Origin: an uncultured Caulobacterales bacterium
GTDB taxonomy: Bacteria > Pseudomonadota > Alphaproteobacteria > Caulobacterales > Maricaulaceae
DNA length: 49,385 nt
Direction of reading: 5' to 3'
Assembly (NCBI GenBank): GCA_937923115.1
Contig: CAKZTE010000002.1
Coordinates: 1-49,385, forward strand
The position numbers and the translations under genes are program-made. Positions 43,301-49,339 of this stretch are shown here, piece by piece. The number at the start of each line of letters is the position of its first letter. The first letter of the stretch is position 1. The notes under the pieces are model-generated. The model was not told where the DNA came from and searched no databases. It saw nothing but the letters and a program-made list of their open reading frames with translations.

Positions 43301-44594
43301 TAAGACGCCGGCTCGTACGCAAGAGCGTGTTATCCCAGCTGTGACGAAGCAAGTTACGCGTCGTGTTGTTAAGACACCTGCGTCAACTGCTGAGAAAGTC
43401 ATCCCGGCTGTCACGAAAACTTTGTCTCGCCGCGTTGTTAAGACGCCGGCACGGACACAGGAGCGTGTCATTCCAGCTGTGACGAAACAGGTCTCACGTC
43501 GTGTGGTTCGTACACCTGCCACTACTCAAGAGCGCGTTATCCCAGCGATAACGAAGACGGAAACCCGTCGCCGCGTTAAGACACCGGCCCGCACTGCGGA
43601 ACGCGTGATCCCTGCTGTGACGAAAACTGTCACGCGCCGTGTTGTTAAGACACCAGCTCAGACACAAGAACGTGTCATCCCAGCTGTGACGAAACAAATC
43701 ACACGCCGCGTCGTGGACCAGCCCGCTCGTACAGAGCGCCGCGAAATCCCAGCGCGTTACGAGACTGTGACTGTTCAGAAAATGGTGGAAGCACCACGGA
43801 CTGAAACGATTGTTATCCCTGCTGAGTACGGCACGATTGACAAGCGTACAGTTATCCGTCCTGAGAAGGCCGAGTGGCGTCAGGTTCTCTGTGAAGCAAA
43901 TGCTAACTCATCAGTTATCACGGCTATCCAGAACGCACTGAAGACCCAAGGCTACTACCAAGGCCGCATCGACGGGCGTCTCGGCCAAGGCACATATGCT
44001 GCGGTTGAGCAATTCCAGCGTGCACGTGGTCTATCAACAGGCGGCCTGACACTGCGTACGGTTGACGCTTTGGGTGTCGATTGGCGCTCAATGGTCAGCG
44101 GTAACTTGTCCGGTGGATCAATGGGCACAACATCTGGCGGCTTTAGTGGCGGCTCGACTGGCGGTTCATTCTCCTCTGGTACGGTTGTTGGCGGCTCGAC
44201 GGGTTCAATTTCTGGCGGCTCAGCTGCAGGGTACACAATCAGCAATGGCCGCGTCATGGACGCATCAGGCACAATGATTGGTACGCTTAACGCAAATGGC
44301 GACGTCGTGAACTCTGCGGGTCAGATCGTTCTGCGCGGCATGAGTGCTGGCGGCGCGTCAATGGGCGGCATCACAACAGGTGGCTCAATGTCAACTGGCG
44401 GCATGACCTCAGGCGGTTCAATGTCTTCAGGCTCAATGAGCTCTGGTGGCAGCATGTCTGCTGGCGGTTTCTCCGTCCGTGCTGACGGCTCTGTCGTTGA
44501 TAGCCGCGGCGTAACAGTTGGCCGTGTTGACGGCTCTGGCCAAATCATCAACGCCGCTGGCGTCGTGATTGGTCGCGTTACACCTCAGCAGTAA
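37305..44594 (+). CDS. giant secreted repeat protein with peptidoglycan-binding domain
   Basis: 2429 residues. Signal peptide M-K-R-T-L-L-L-A-A-S to T-I-A (cleavage near 20); ATG 37305 is preferred because the longer frame from 37215 puts 30 residues before it, and GGGGG precedes it. C33 starts a short pair of repeats. Residues 98-207 hold two copies of a Gly/Asp/Ser module, 227-1123 hold 39 acidic 23-residue repeats, 1124-1349 a linker (C1189, D-rich loop 1284-1295, extra basic units), 1350-2154 hold 35 basic 23-residue repeats. Then C2196, a PG-binding domain (about 2200-2262, with Q-N-A-L-K-T-Q-G-Y-Y and R-I-D-G-R-L-G-Q-G-T), Gly/Ser/Met linkers and two more modules (2309-2429). Function unknown; wall-anchored extracellular or periplasmic fibre is my inference. 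Terminator follows. Confidence 0.9.
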   Translation: MKRTLLLAASVGVLAAPTIAQELPPGNPLPGECFARVIVPAQYETSQERYVLKPASEEIRKIPGRFETVTERVLVQEASFELVTVGAGGGTSVVPGRGTLTVTANGTSYNINPSTRAVSNASGARIGSVDNSGNIVASNGSIIAAGAVNALTMVGTSGRTTVRMGGTSYMVDASGTAYNASGSSIGSLDSRGNIVGSNGRVIASSAVAHYGGSRSGSTSGAPTFRNVTETVVVQEASTELVVIPPVYETVSETVVVQPQSVEYTTIPATFETFTDTVVVQEATTELVSVPPVYETVTETVVVQDASTELVTIPATYETVSETVVVQPQSVDYVTIPATFETVTETVVVKDASTELVTIPATFETVTENMVAQEASTELVTIPPVFETVTETVVVQEASTELVTIPATFETVSETVVVTPQSVEYVTIPAVFETIQEPVVVQAASTELVTIPATFETVSETVVVQDASTELVTIPATFETVTETVVVQDASTELVTIPATFETVSETVVVQPQTVEYVSVPAVYETFTDTVVVQDAGTELVTIPATFETVSETVVVQPATTEYVAIPATYETIQEPVVVQEASTELVTIPATFETVSETVVVTPQSVDYVTIPAVFETIQEPVVVQAASTELVTIPATFETVSETIVVQPQTVEYISIPAVFETVQEPVMVQAASTELVTIPATFETVTETVVVQPATTDYVTVPAEYETVTETVVVQEASTELVTIPATFETVTETVVVQPATTAYRTIPAVFETIQEPVVVQAASTELVTIPPVYDTVTETVVVQPASTEYVSVPAVFETIQEPVVVQAASTELVTIPAKYRTVTETVVVQEASTELVTIPATYETVSEPVVVQEATTELVTIPATFETVSETVVVQPQSVDYVSIPATYETYTDTVVVQEASTELVTIPATFETVTETVVVQDATTELVTIPATYETVSETVVVRAASTELVAIPATFKEVTETVVVQPQSVEYVSVPATYETYTDTVVVQEASTELVAIPATYKTVTETVVSQEATTELVTIPATFETVSETVVVQPQTVEYVTVPATFRTVNETYVSQDAANQLTVIPATYDTVTETIVVQEASSRIEVVPAKYRTVTEQIVVQPARQEIDVIPATYETRSERVLISPAREEWKPGTQALNAAELGAGGRINTNARGQFTVFNGTSEQVIQSTETTVTQTGEILCRVLIPAQYKTITKRVVKTPARTVQKTIPAVTKSITKRVIDVPATTREVAIPARTDTITRRVVRTPARVVSSADAGGLTGGMRRGPDGALIKGFTDANRDGRDDRDGLSSSQAASADRASANAGARSSGGRFSQQTSTIAKRVIAEEAKVVERVIPAVTKTVSRRVVKTPARTQERVIPAQTQTITRRVVDRPATTQERVIPAITKTETRRRIKTPARTAERVIPAVTQTVTRRVVDRPATTQERVVPAVTKVETRRVVKTPASTQERVIPARTQTVSRRVVKTPARTQERTIPAITKTETRRRIKTPASTAERVVPAVTKTVTRRVVKTPARTQERVIPAVTKMRTRRVVKTPASTQERVVPAITKQVTRRVVDTPASTQERVIPAVTKMETRRVVKTPASTVERQIPAVTKQVTRRVIKTPASVSERMIPAVTKMETRRVVKTPAQTIEETVPAVMKQVSRRVVKTPASTQERMVPAITKQETRRVIKNPARTVERAVPAVTKQVTRRVVKTPASTTERVIPAVMKMETRRVVKTPASTQERVVPAVTKQVTRRVVKTPASTQERVIPAITKMETRRVVKTPAATQERIVPAVTKQVTRRVVKTPARTQERVIPAITKMETRRVVKTPAATTERTIPAVTKTVTRRVVKTPASTQERVIPAITKQETRRRIKTPASTVERVIPAVTKTVTRRVVKTPASTQERVIPARTDTVTRRVVKTPARTQERVIPAVTKVETRRVVKTPASTQERVIPAITKMEARRVVKTPASTQERVIPAVTKQVTRRVVRTPAQTQERVIPAVMKPVTRQVVKTPARTQERVIPAVTKQVTRRVVKTPASTAEKVIPAVTKTLSRRVVKTPARTQERVIPAVTKQVSRRVVRTPATTQERVIPAITKTETRRRVKTPARTAERVIPAVTKTVTRRVVKTPAQTQERVIPAVTKQITRRVVDQPARTERREIPARYETVTVQKMVEAPRTETIVIPAEYGTIDKRTVIRPEKAEWRQVLCEANANSSVITAIQNALKTQGYYQGRIDGRLGQGTYAAVEQFQRARGLSTGGLTLRTVDALGVDWRSMVSGNLSGGSMGTTSGGFSGGSTGGSFSSGTVVGGSTGSISGGSAAGYTISNGRVMDASGTMIGTLNANGDVVNSAGQIVLRGMSAGGASMGGITTGGSMSTGGMTSGGSMSSGSMSSGGSMSAGGFSVRADGSVVDSRGVTVGRVDGSGQIINAAGVVIGRVTPQQ
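37983..40673 (+). repeat. 39 tandem 69-bp acidic-unit repeats
   Basis: Exactly 39 in-frame 69-base units, no indel, ending at 40673; a 40th, degenerate one starts at 40674. A common unit begins V-T-E-T-V-V-V-Q with E at positions 3, 9, 13 and 22 and P at 18, no Lys/Arg in most units. Type A has A-S-T-E-L at 10-14; type B has Q-S-V-E-Y. About -3 to -4 charge per unit. Confidence 0.95.
41352..43766 (+). repeat. 35 tandem 69-bp basic-unit repeats
   Basis: Exactly 35 in-frame 69-base units, no indel. In the same register as the acidic array: V-T-R-R-V-V-K-T-P-A at 1-10, E-R-V-I-P-A at 14-19, T-K at 21-22. Positive residues at 3, 4, 7, 15 and 22, so about +3 to +4 per unit. The first residue often alternates V and E between neighbours, giving a 46-residue (138-base) second-order period in the middle part. 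Confidence 0.95.
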
Positions 44595-44635
44595 TCGCTC
44601 TGCATAGGGCGCGTTCTCGCGCCAAACGAAATTGG

Positions 44636-44664
44636 CCCTCGCTGCTTCGGCAGCGGGGGTTTTT
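44636..44664 (+). terminator. rho-independent terminator after the giant repeat gene
   Basis: CCCTCGCTGC and GCAGCGGGGG pair (one T-G) around a TTCG tetraloop, followed by TTTTTC, 42 bases after the stop. Confidence 0.9.
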
Positions 44665-44839
44665 CTTTGTCTGAAGCTTTGTCCGAACTTTCCATAGCTT
44701 GCCGCGAACTTTTCAGATTTCGTCCCGAACTTGCCGCGCCCGTTTGTATAAAGATTTAAGCTGGGCCCCTTGCGAAAAGGGAGGTAAGGGCGCAGATAGG
44801 GCTAGACGGCTTCTGCGGGCTTTGTGAGTTGGCACATAT

Positions 44840-44985
44840 TCCAGGGACCTTAAATACTCCGAAGGGAGTTGGCTCTGTTTAGACCGTGGTCTATTTAATT
44901 CCGACGCCCACCTGACACTCAGGTTCACGGGGATTTGAAAGCCTCCACGGGTCTGTGGGGTCGTCACTCAGGCACATATGTAACC
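44840..44985 (+). ncRNA. ssrS: probable 6S RNA (ends approximate)
   Basis: Upstream of the 5-formyltetrahydrofolate cyclo-ligase gene, the classic neighbour of 6S RNA. The sequence can form a long irregular rod: AGACCGTGG (44881-44889) pairs with CCACGGGTCT (44945-44954), CCTGA/TCAGG makes an apical hairpin (44911-44923), CTCC/GGAG a side hairpin (44857-44868), and GACC/GGTC could close it. Segments such as GTTCACGG and AAGCCTCCACGGG look like alphaproteobacterial 6S as I remember it. No covariance search was possible. The gap 44595-45152 otherwise holds the terminator and one hairpin. Confidence 0.55.
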
Positions 44986-45064
44986 CGCTCCATTGGCGCG
45001 ATTTTCGCGCATAAGGGACAGCAAGCCAAAGGCCCAAGGTACGCGCCGCTTTATCGCAACGATA

Positions 45065-45082
45065 ATGCCTTGCTAAAGGCAT
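45065..45082. other. small hairpin upstream of fthC
   Basis: ATGCCTT and AAGGCAT form a 7-bp stem with a GCTA loop, 71 bases before the fthC start. No T tract. A further GCGCGA/TCGCGC hairpin lies near 44997-45011 and may close or follow the 6S-like RNA. Confidence 0.3.
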
Positions 45083-45152
45083 CCTCAAATGCGAGCAGTC
45101 TATATTTAGTGCCGAGCTTGCCGCATCCTGACCTTTGGCCTAAAGTTCCTGC

Positions 45153-45737
45153 ATGGACATCAAGACTGAGAAAACGCGGGCGCGCATGCAAGCCAAGGCG
45201 CGCAGGCAAGAGGTCCTTCAGCTTATTGACCCCATTTACGCGGCACTGGACTTGAATGAACACTTTCCAGCTGCGCGGTTCCGCGGCGCGCTGATTGGCG
45301 GCATTTACCCTTTGCCCGGCGAGATCGACACACGGCCTTTATTGGCGGCCCTCTATGCTCAAGGCCATAAGCTGGCTTTGCCCTGTACCCCGCGCAAAGG
45401 GAAACCGCTAATTTTTCGCGACTGGACTCCCAAAGATCATCTAAAGGCGGGGCCTTATGGCACGCGCGAGCCTTATTTTTCAAAGCCAGAAGTGTTTCCA
45501 ACTTTTGTCTTGGTGCCGTTATTGGGATTTACCGACTCAGGCGAGCGCCTTGGCTATGGCGGCGGATTTTACGACCGAACACTGGCGGCGCTAAGGACTT
45601 ATCACCAAGAGCAGGGCACAGATATTTTTGCTTGCGGCGTCGCCTTTGCTGCGCAAGAAGCGACCCATATCCCTGTTGACGCGCATGATATGCGTCTGGA
45701 CGGAATTTTGACTGAACAATACTTTAAGGCTTTTTGA
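45153..45737 (+). CDS. fthC: 5-formyltetrahydrofolate cyclo-ligase
   Basis: Converts 5-formyltetrahydrofolate to 5,10-methenyltetrahydrofolate with ATP. Basic N-terminal helix (K-T-R-A-R-M-Q-A-K-A-R-R), the G-T-R-E-P region and the signature R-L-G-Y-G-G-G-F-Y-D-R near residue 132. 194 residues. It feeds the folate pool made partly by FolB at 13959. Overlaps the next gene (TGATG). The probable 6S RNA lies upstream, and ygfA/fthC beside ssrS is a known arrangement. Confidence 0.93.
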   Translation: MDIKTEKTRARMQAKARRQEVLQLIDPIYAALDLNEHFPAARFRGALIGGIYPLPGEIDTRPLLAALYAQGHKLALPCTPRKGKPLIFRDWTPKDHLKAGPYGTREPYFSKPEVFPTFVLVPLLGFTDSGERLGYGGGFYDRTLAALRTYHQEQGTDIFACGVAFAAQEATHIPVDAHDMRLDGILTEQYFKAF

Positions 45738-46549
45738 TGCGGTTTGCTTTTTTTGGTGATGTTGTCGGCAAGGCAGGGCGCATGGCGGTTGTAGATCACT
45801 TGCCGCGCCTCAAGGGTGATTTGAAGCTTGATGCGGTTGTTGTGAATGCAGAGAACGCCGCCGGCGGATTTGGGATTACGCGCTCGACCGCCGGTCAGCT
45901 TTATGATGCGGGCGTTGACGTTCTCACACTTGGCAATCATAGCTTTGACAATCCGCAGGGTATCACGGTGATTGAAAATGAGCCGCGCATTTTGCGGCCC
46001 TGTAATTACCCGCCTCATACAGTGCCGGGGCGCGGGGCGGGGCTTTATCAGGTGAATGGCTTTAACCTCCTGGTGATTAACGTGCTTGGACGCGTCTTTA
46101 TGGACGCGCTCGATGATCCATTCCAAGCCGTCGAACGCGAGATTAGTAATGCCCCGCTGGGCGATGTTGCTGACGCGATCATTGTTGATATTCACGCCGA
46201 AGCGACATCAGAGAAGCAAGGCATGGGCGTATTTTGCGACGGGCGCGCCTCGCTTGTTGTTGGCACCCACCAACATGTGCCGATGGCCGATACGCGGATA
46301 CTGCCGCACGGGACGGCTTTCCAAACCGATGCGGGTATGTGTGGTGATTACAATAGCGTCATTGGCATGGAGAAGGAAGAGCCGCTGCACCGCTTTACTA
46401 CGCGCATGCGCTCTGGCCGTTTCACGCCCGCCTCTGGTCCTGGAACGCTATGCGGTATATTTGTGGAAACTGATCTGAGCGGTAAGGCCGTCCGGGCCGA
46501 ACCTATTCGAGTCGGGGGCGTTCTTTCGCAGTCCCGTCCATCCCTTTAA
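45737..46549 (+). CDS. YmdB-like metallophosphoesterase (TIGR00282)
   Basis: 270 residues. Conserved metal-binding segments are F-G-D-V-V-G-K-A-G-R, N-A-E-N-A-A-G-G-F-G, L-G-N-H, D-I-H-A-E-A-T-S-E-K and V-V-G-T-H-Q-H-V-P-M-A-D. Bacillus YmdB hydrolyses cyclic nucleotides and affects biofilm decisions; the role elsewhere is unclear. The ATG at 45737 overlaps the fthC stop; a TTG three bases earlier also opens the frame and is not preferred. Confidence 0.92.
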   Translation: MRFAFFGDVVGKAGRMAVVDHLPRLKGDLKLDAVVVNAENAAGGFGITRSTAGQLYDAGVDVLTLGNHSFDNPQGITVIENEPRILRPCNYPPHTVPGRGAGLYQVNGFNLLVINVLGRVFMDALDDPFQAVEREISNAPLGDVADAIIVDIHAEATSEKQGMGVFCDGRASLVVGTHQHVPMADTRILPHGTAFQTDAGMCGDYNSVIGMEKEEPLHRFTTRMRSGRFTPASGPGTLCGIFVETDLSGKAVRAEPIRVGGVLSQSRPSL

Positions 46550-46561
46550 TGTGAGATTTTT

Positions 46562-47044
46562 ATGAATCGTTTTGTAACCTTTGCTGTTTTTTCGTCCCTA
46601 TTACTCGCGGCTTGCGGCGGCAGCGGGAGGGGCGAAATTGCCGAAATTAATAATGATTGGACGGGCAATGAGATTAAAATCGAAAGCTTTGAAGACGAGA
46701 AAGTTCAAGGCGTCACTTGCCATATGGCCCATTTTGATCGTGGCGTTATTGACCGCATGCGCAAAGGCGATTGGTTTGAAAACCCATCCAACGGCTCGAT
46801 ATCCTGCGGCGTCACAGGCCCTGTTACGATTGGCGACATCGCCAAAGGCAAGGGCGGCGAAACGGTCTTTAAACAGCGCCAAAGCATAATCTTTAAAAAG
46901 CTATCGGTTCGCCGCGTTTATGACAGCGAGAATGACACGCTGATTTATCTGGTATTCTCAAAGCAAATCGTCGACGGTTCAGCCAAGATGAGTCTCGCCA
47001 CAGTACCTCTGCATGGCGCTGAGGTGACGTGGCTCAATCAATAA
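46562..47044 (+). CDS. creA: CreA family lipoprotein
   Basis: 160 residues with a lipoprotein signal (lipobox L-A-A-C) and the CreA pattern: E-I-K-I-E-S-F-E-D, G-V-T-C-H, S-I-S-C-G, E-T-V-F-K-Q-R, and V-R-R-V-Y-D near residue 120. Two Cys may form a disulfide. The function of CreA is unknown; it is not part of the CreBC regulatory mechanism by itself. Follows YmdB after 12 bases. Confidence 0.86.
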   Translation: MNRFVTFAVFSSLLLAACGGSGRGEIAEINNDWTGNEIKIESFEDEKVQGVTCHMAHFDRGVIDRMRKGDWFENPSNGSISCGVTGPVTIGDIAKGKGGETVFKQRQSIIFKKLSVRRVYDSENDTLIYLVFSKQIVDGSAKMSLATVPLHGAEVTWLNQ

Positions 47045-47048
47045 AGAT

Positions 47049-47561
47049 TTATTTCGGTCCGCCAAAGAAATCGAGCTTGCCAAGTTTAACGCCGTTATGG
47101 CGCAGAATATTGTAAACCGTTGTCGTGTGGAAATAGACATTGGGCACAATAAACCCTGACAGATATGCGATGCCCGTAAAGTCGCGCATGTTCGGGCCAA
47201 GCTTTACGGAGAACTCTCGCAGCTCTTTGCCATTGATGTCATCGGGTGAAAATTTAGCTAGTTCCCCGCGCGCCTTGGTAATCAGGGCATACAGATCATC
47301 AAAGCTAGTTTCAGTGTCTTCGTAAACGGGCGGCTCGCTGCCAACAATGCGGTGCGGACAGGCTTTCGCGAGCGAAGCGGCGACTTGTACTTGACTAATC
47401 AACGTAAACATATCTGGCGCAAGGCGCGCGTTGAGGAAAACAGAGGGGTCAATACCGCGCGCTTTGGCGTCCGCTTCGCCCTTTTTCAAAACGTGGTGCA
47501 AATTACCAAGCGCCGTGTCGATAGCGCTCATAGCGTTATAAAGGGATAGGCCTTGGGTCAT
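47049..47561 (-). CDS. DUF1993 family protein
   Basis: 170 residues; a DinB-like helical bundle is likely. Visible features are Y-N-A-M near residue 8, L-N-A-R-L-A-P-D-M-F and Q-V-Q-V-A near 44-60, and the C-terminal Y-F-H-T-T-T-V-Y-N-I-L-R-H-N-G-V, all typical of DUF1993. A longer frame reaches 47597, but ATG 47561 has GGAGAG upstream. Convergent with creA, with four bases between stops. Function unknown. Confidence 0.87.
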   Translation of the reverse strand: MTQGLSLYNAMSAIDTALGNLHHVLKKGEADAKARGIDPSVFLNARLAPDMFTLISQVQVAASLAKACPHRIVGSEPPVYEDTETSFDDLYALITKARGELAKFSPDDINGKELREFSVKLGPNMRDFTGIAYLSGFIVPNVYFHTTTVYNILRHNGVKLGKLDFFGGPK

Positions 47562-48086
47562 TTTTCTCTCCAGATAGATGGCATATTCGTTGCGCACTAT
47601 GCGGGGATTTTCACGCGCCGCAAGCCTAAAACCGGCAGCTCAGTTGCCTTCAAAAACGTATCCTAAAAGATTTATGCTAAGCGCGTAGGGGCAAGTGCTG
47701 GCCGCCCATCAAGGAAGCCGCCGTATATCAGGTCAAGCGCGAAGGAACGCCTGCGTGGTTGATCCCCCGATGGAAGCACCAAAGAGAGAAAGAGAATTGT
47801 TTTACGAAGGGTCAACCACGCAGCGGTGCGTTGCAAAGCGGCCAAATTCAAAGACCTTTGGCATAGGATAAGACACCAATACCAACGGGATAGCTCCACT
47901 TTGCGGCCCTTTACAGCGCTCGTTAACCGCTGCGTCATGCCACACCGTCCTGATCGCAGTAAGTAACGTCTCACCTGTTCCGCCGATCAGAAACAAGAGA
48001 ACAGTGACACAGTTTTTTAAGGCGGGGATATAGTTTTTGCTGCGCGGCGAAATTTCCCGTGTTGCGGCGGCCTTAAGACCGGCAAT
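47562..48086. other. unassigned 525-base gap with a long stem-loop
   Basis: At 47751-47823, CTGCGTGGTTGA plus CCC pairs with GGGTCAACCACGCAG (15 bp, one bulged T), enclosing a 42-base loop that contains AAAGAGAGAAA, the same 11-mer as in the loop at 17744-17754. A minus-strand frame at 47802-47996 (64 residues, TTG start) overlaps one arm; it has no RBS or family and I do not call it. Otherwise I see nothing. Confidence 0.4.
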
Positions 48087-48989
48087 TTATGATCCGCCGC
48101 TTCCAAGTTTCTTGCCCATGCCTGCTTCAGGTAAGGTTTTATTGGGGCGAACCGCGATAACCAAGACGCCGCCTAGCGAAATAATGGAGCCGAGGATAAG
48201 CTGCGCCGTAATTGAATCTTTGAGCAAAACAATACTCAGCACAACGCCCCAGACAGGCGTCATCAGCGTAAGCGGGGAGAGCAGGGAGATATCGTATTTC
48301 TTGATGAGGTGGTAAAATGCGCCATGACCAAAAATAGAGACGCCAACGACGGCAAAGGCGGTCGCGGTCCAAACCATCCAGCCGCCCGATGCATAGGTGC
48401 TGACTTGACCTTGTTCCAAGAAAGCCGACACGGCAAAGAGCGGGGCGAAAGAAAAGAGGCCAATCCACGCCTGCATTTGCAACGCCGAAATGGGGGTAAT
48501 ACGTTTCATTAAAATGCCGCCCACAGAGCCAATAAACGCTGCGCCCGCAATATAGAGAAGGCCGATTGACACGCTAAAACTCTCGGGGTCTACAGCGATT
48601 AGAAAGACGCCTGCAAAAGCTAACGTAATCCCCAAACCCCTCCGCCACCCTACTTTTTCTCCGAGAAAGGCCATGCTCATCAAAGTAGAAAAGGGCACGC
48701 CCAATTGACCAACGATCGCAGCGGCGGAGGCTTCGGCATTGGCCAGACCGACAAAGAGCAAAGCGAAATGACCCGAGCCGATGAAGAACGAAATAAAGAA
48801 GAGAGTTTTGATGTCTTTGGGTATGGGGCGAAGAAACGGCAATAAAAGAAGCGAGACGCAAAGAAACCGAACGGCGGCAAAAAATAGTGGCGGCACTGCG
48901 GCATCAAATACAACCCACCGCGTAACAACGATATTTAGTCCCCACACAAAGCAGATCATAAACAGCAGTAAAAAGTCTTTAAATCCCAT
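48087..48989 (-). CDS. EamA/DMT family transporter
   Basis: 300 residues, about ten transmembrane helices in two EamA halves: F-V-W-G-L-N-I-V-V-T-R-W near residue 14, P-F-L-R-P-I, then the second half with S-V-G-G-I-L-M-K-R and P-V-W-G-V-V-L. Drug/metabolite exporters of this type move amino acids, sugars or toxic compounds; the substrate cannot be told. Ends with a short Gly-rich tail. Confidence 0.93.
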   Translation of the reverse strand: MGFKDFLLLFMICFVWGLNIVVTRWVVFDAAVPPLFFAAVRFLCVSLLLLPFLRPIPKDIKTLFFISFFIGSGHFALLFVGLANAEASAAAIVGQLGVPFSTLMSMAFLGEKVGWRRGLGITLAFAGVFLIAVDPESFSVSIGLLYIAGAAFIGSVGGILMKRITPISALQMQAWIGLFSFAPLFAVSAFLEQGQVSTYASGGWMVWTATAFAVVGVSIFGHGAFYHLIKKYDISLLSPLTLMTPVWGVVLSIVLLKDSITAQLILGSIISLGGVLVIAVRPNKTLPEAGMGKKLGSGGS

Positions 48990-49087
48990 GAGCGTTTCTA
49001 CCTAAATTTGCGGGCGAGTAAACGCTCTGCGTAATAGATTCAACTATATTGGCGTGCCGTGCGTAGCTATTGCGAGAGAGAGCTTAT

Positions 49088-49339
49088 ATGACAAATCGTA
49101 AATTTCCCGATGACTTTATTCCCGCGCGCCCGCGCCTAGACAAAGGCATGCTGACGACATCCGAAATTGTCGCCATGGCGTGGGATGACGAAACCAGCTT
49201 TGATGATATCAAATCCCAGTCAGGCTTATCCGAGCCTGAGGTGATAAAGATCATGCGCGGTCACATGCAGCCCAGTAGTTTTCGTATGTGGCGCAAGCGG
49301 GTCAGCGGCCGCGCGTCAAAACATCAGGCGAAGTTGTAG
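49088..49339 (+). CDS. TIGR03643/DUF2805 family protein
   Basis: 83 residues from ATG 49088; an in-frame start at 49070 precedes it. Matches the family pattern: S-E-I-V-A-M-A-W-D-D, F-D-D-I-K-S-Q-S-G-L-S-E-P-E-V-I-K-I-M-R, S-S-F-R-M-W-R-K-R-V-S-G-R. Helical, perhaps a helix-turn-helix-like DNA- or RNA-contacting fold; function unknown. Divergent from the EamA transporter. Ends 46 bases before the window end. Confidence 0.88.
   Translation: MTNRKFPDDFIPARPRLDKGMLTTSEIVAMAWDDETSFDDIKSQSGLSEPEVIKIMRGHMQPSSFRMWRKRVSGRASKHQAKL

Noticed and set aside
38000-43766. CRISPR-like array because of regular 69-base repeats
   Set aside because: Repeats are contiguous, coding and in frame with no spacers; no cas genes are present.
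47802-47996. 64-residue minus-strand frame in the gap after DUF1993
   Set aside because: Starts with TTG, has no RBS and no family, and overlaps an arm of a hairpin. Possible but unsupported.
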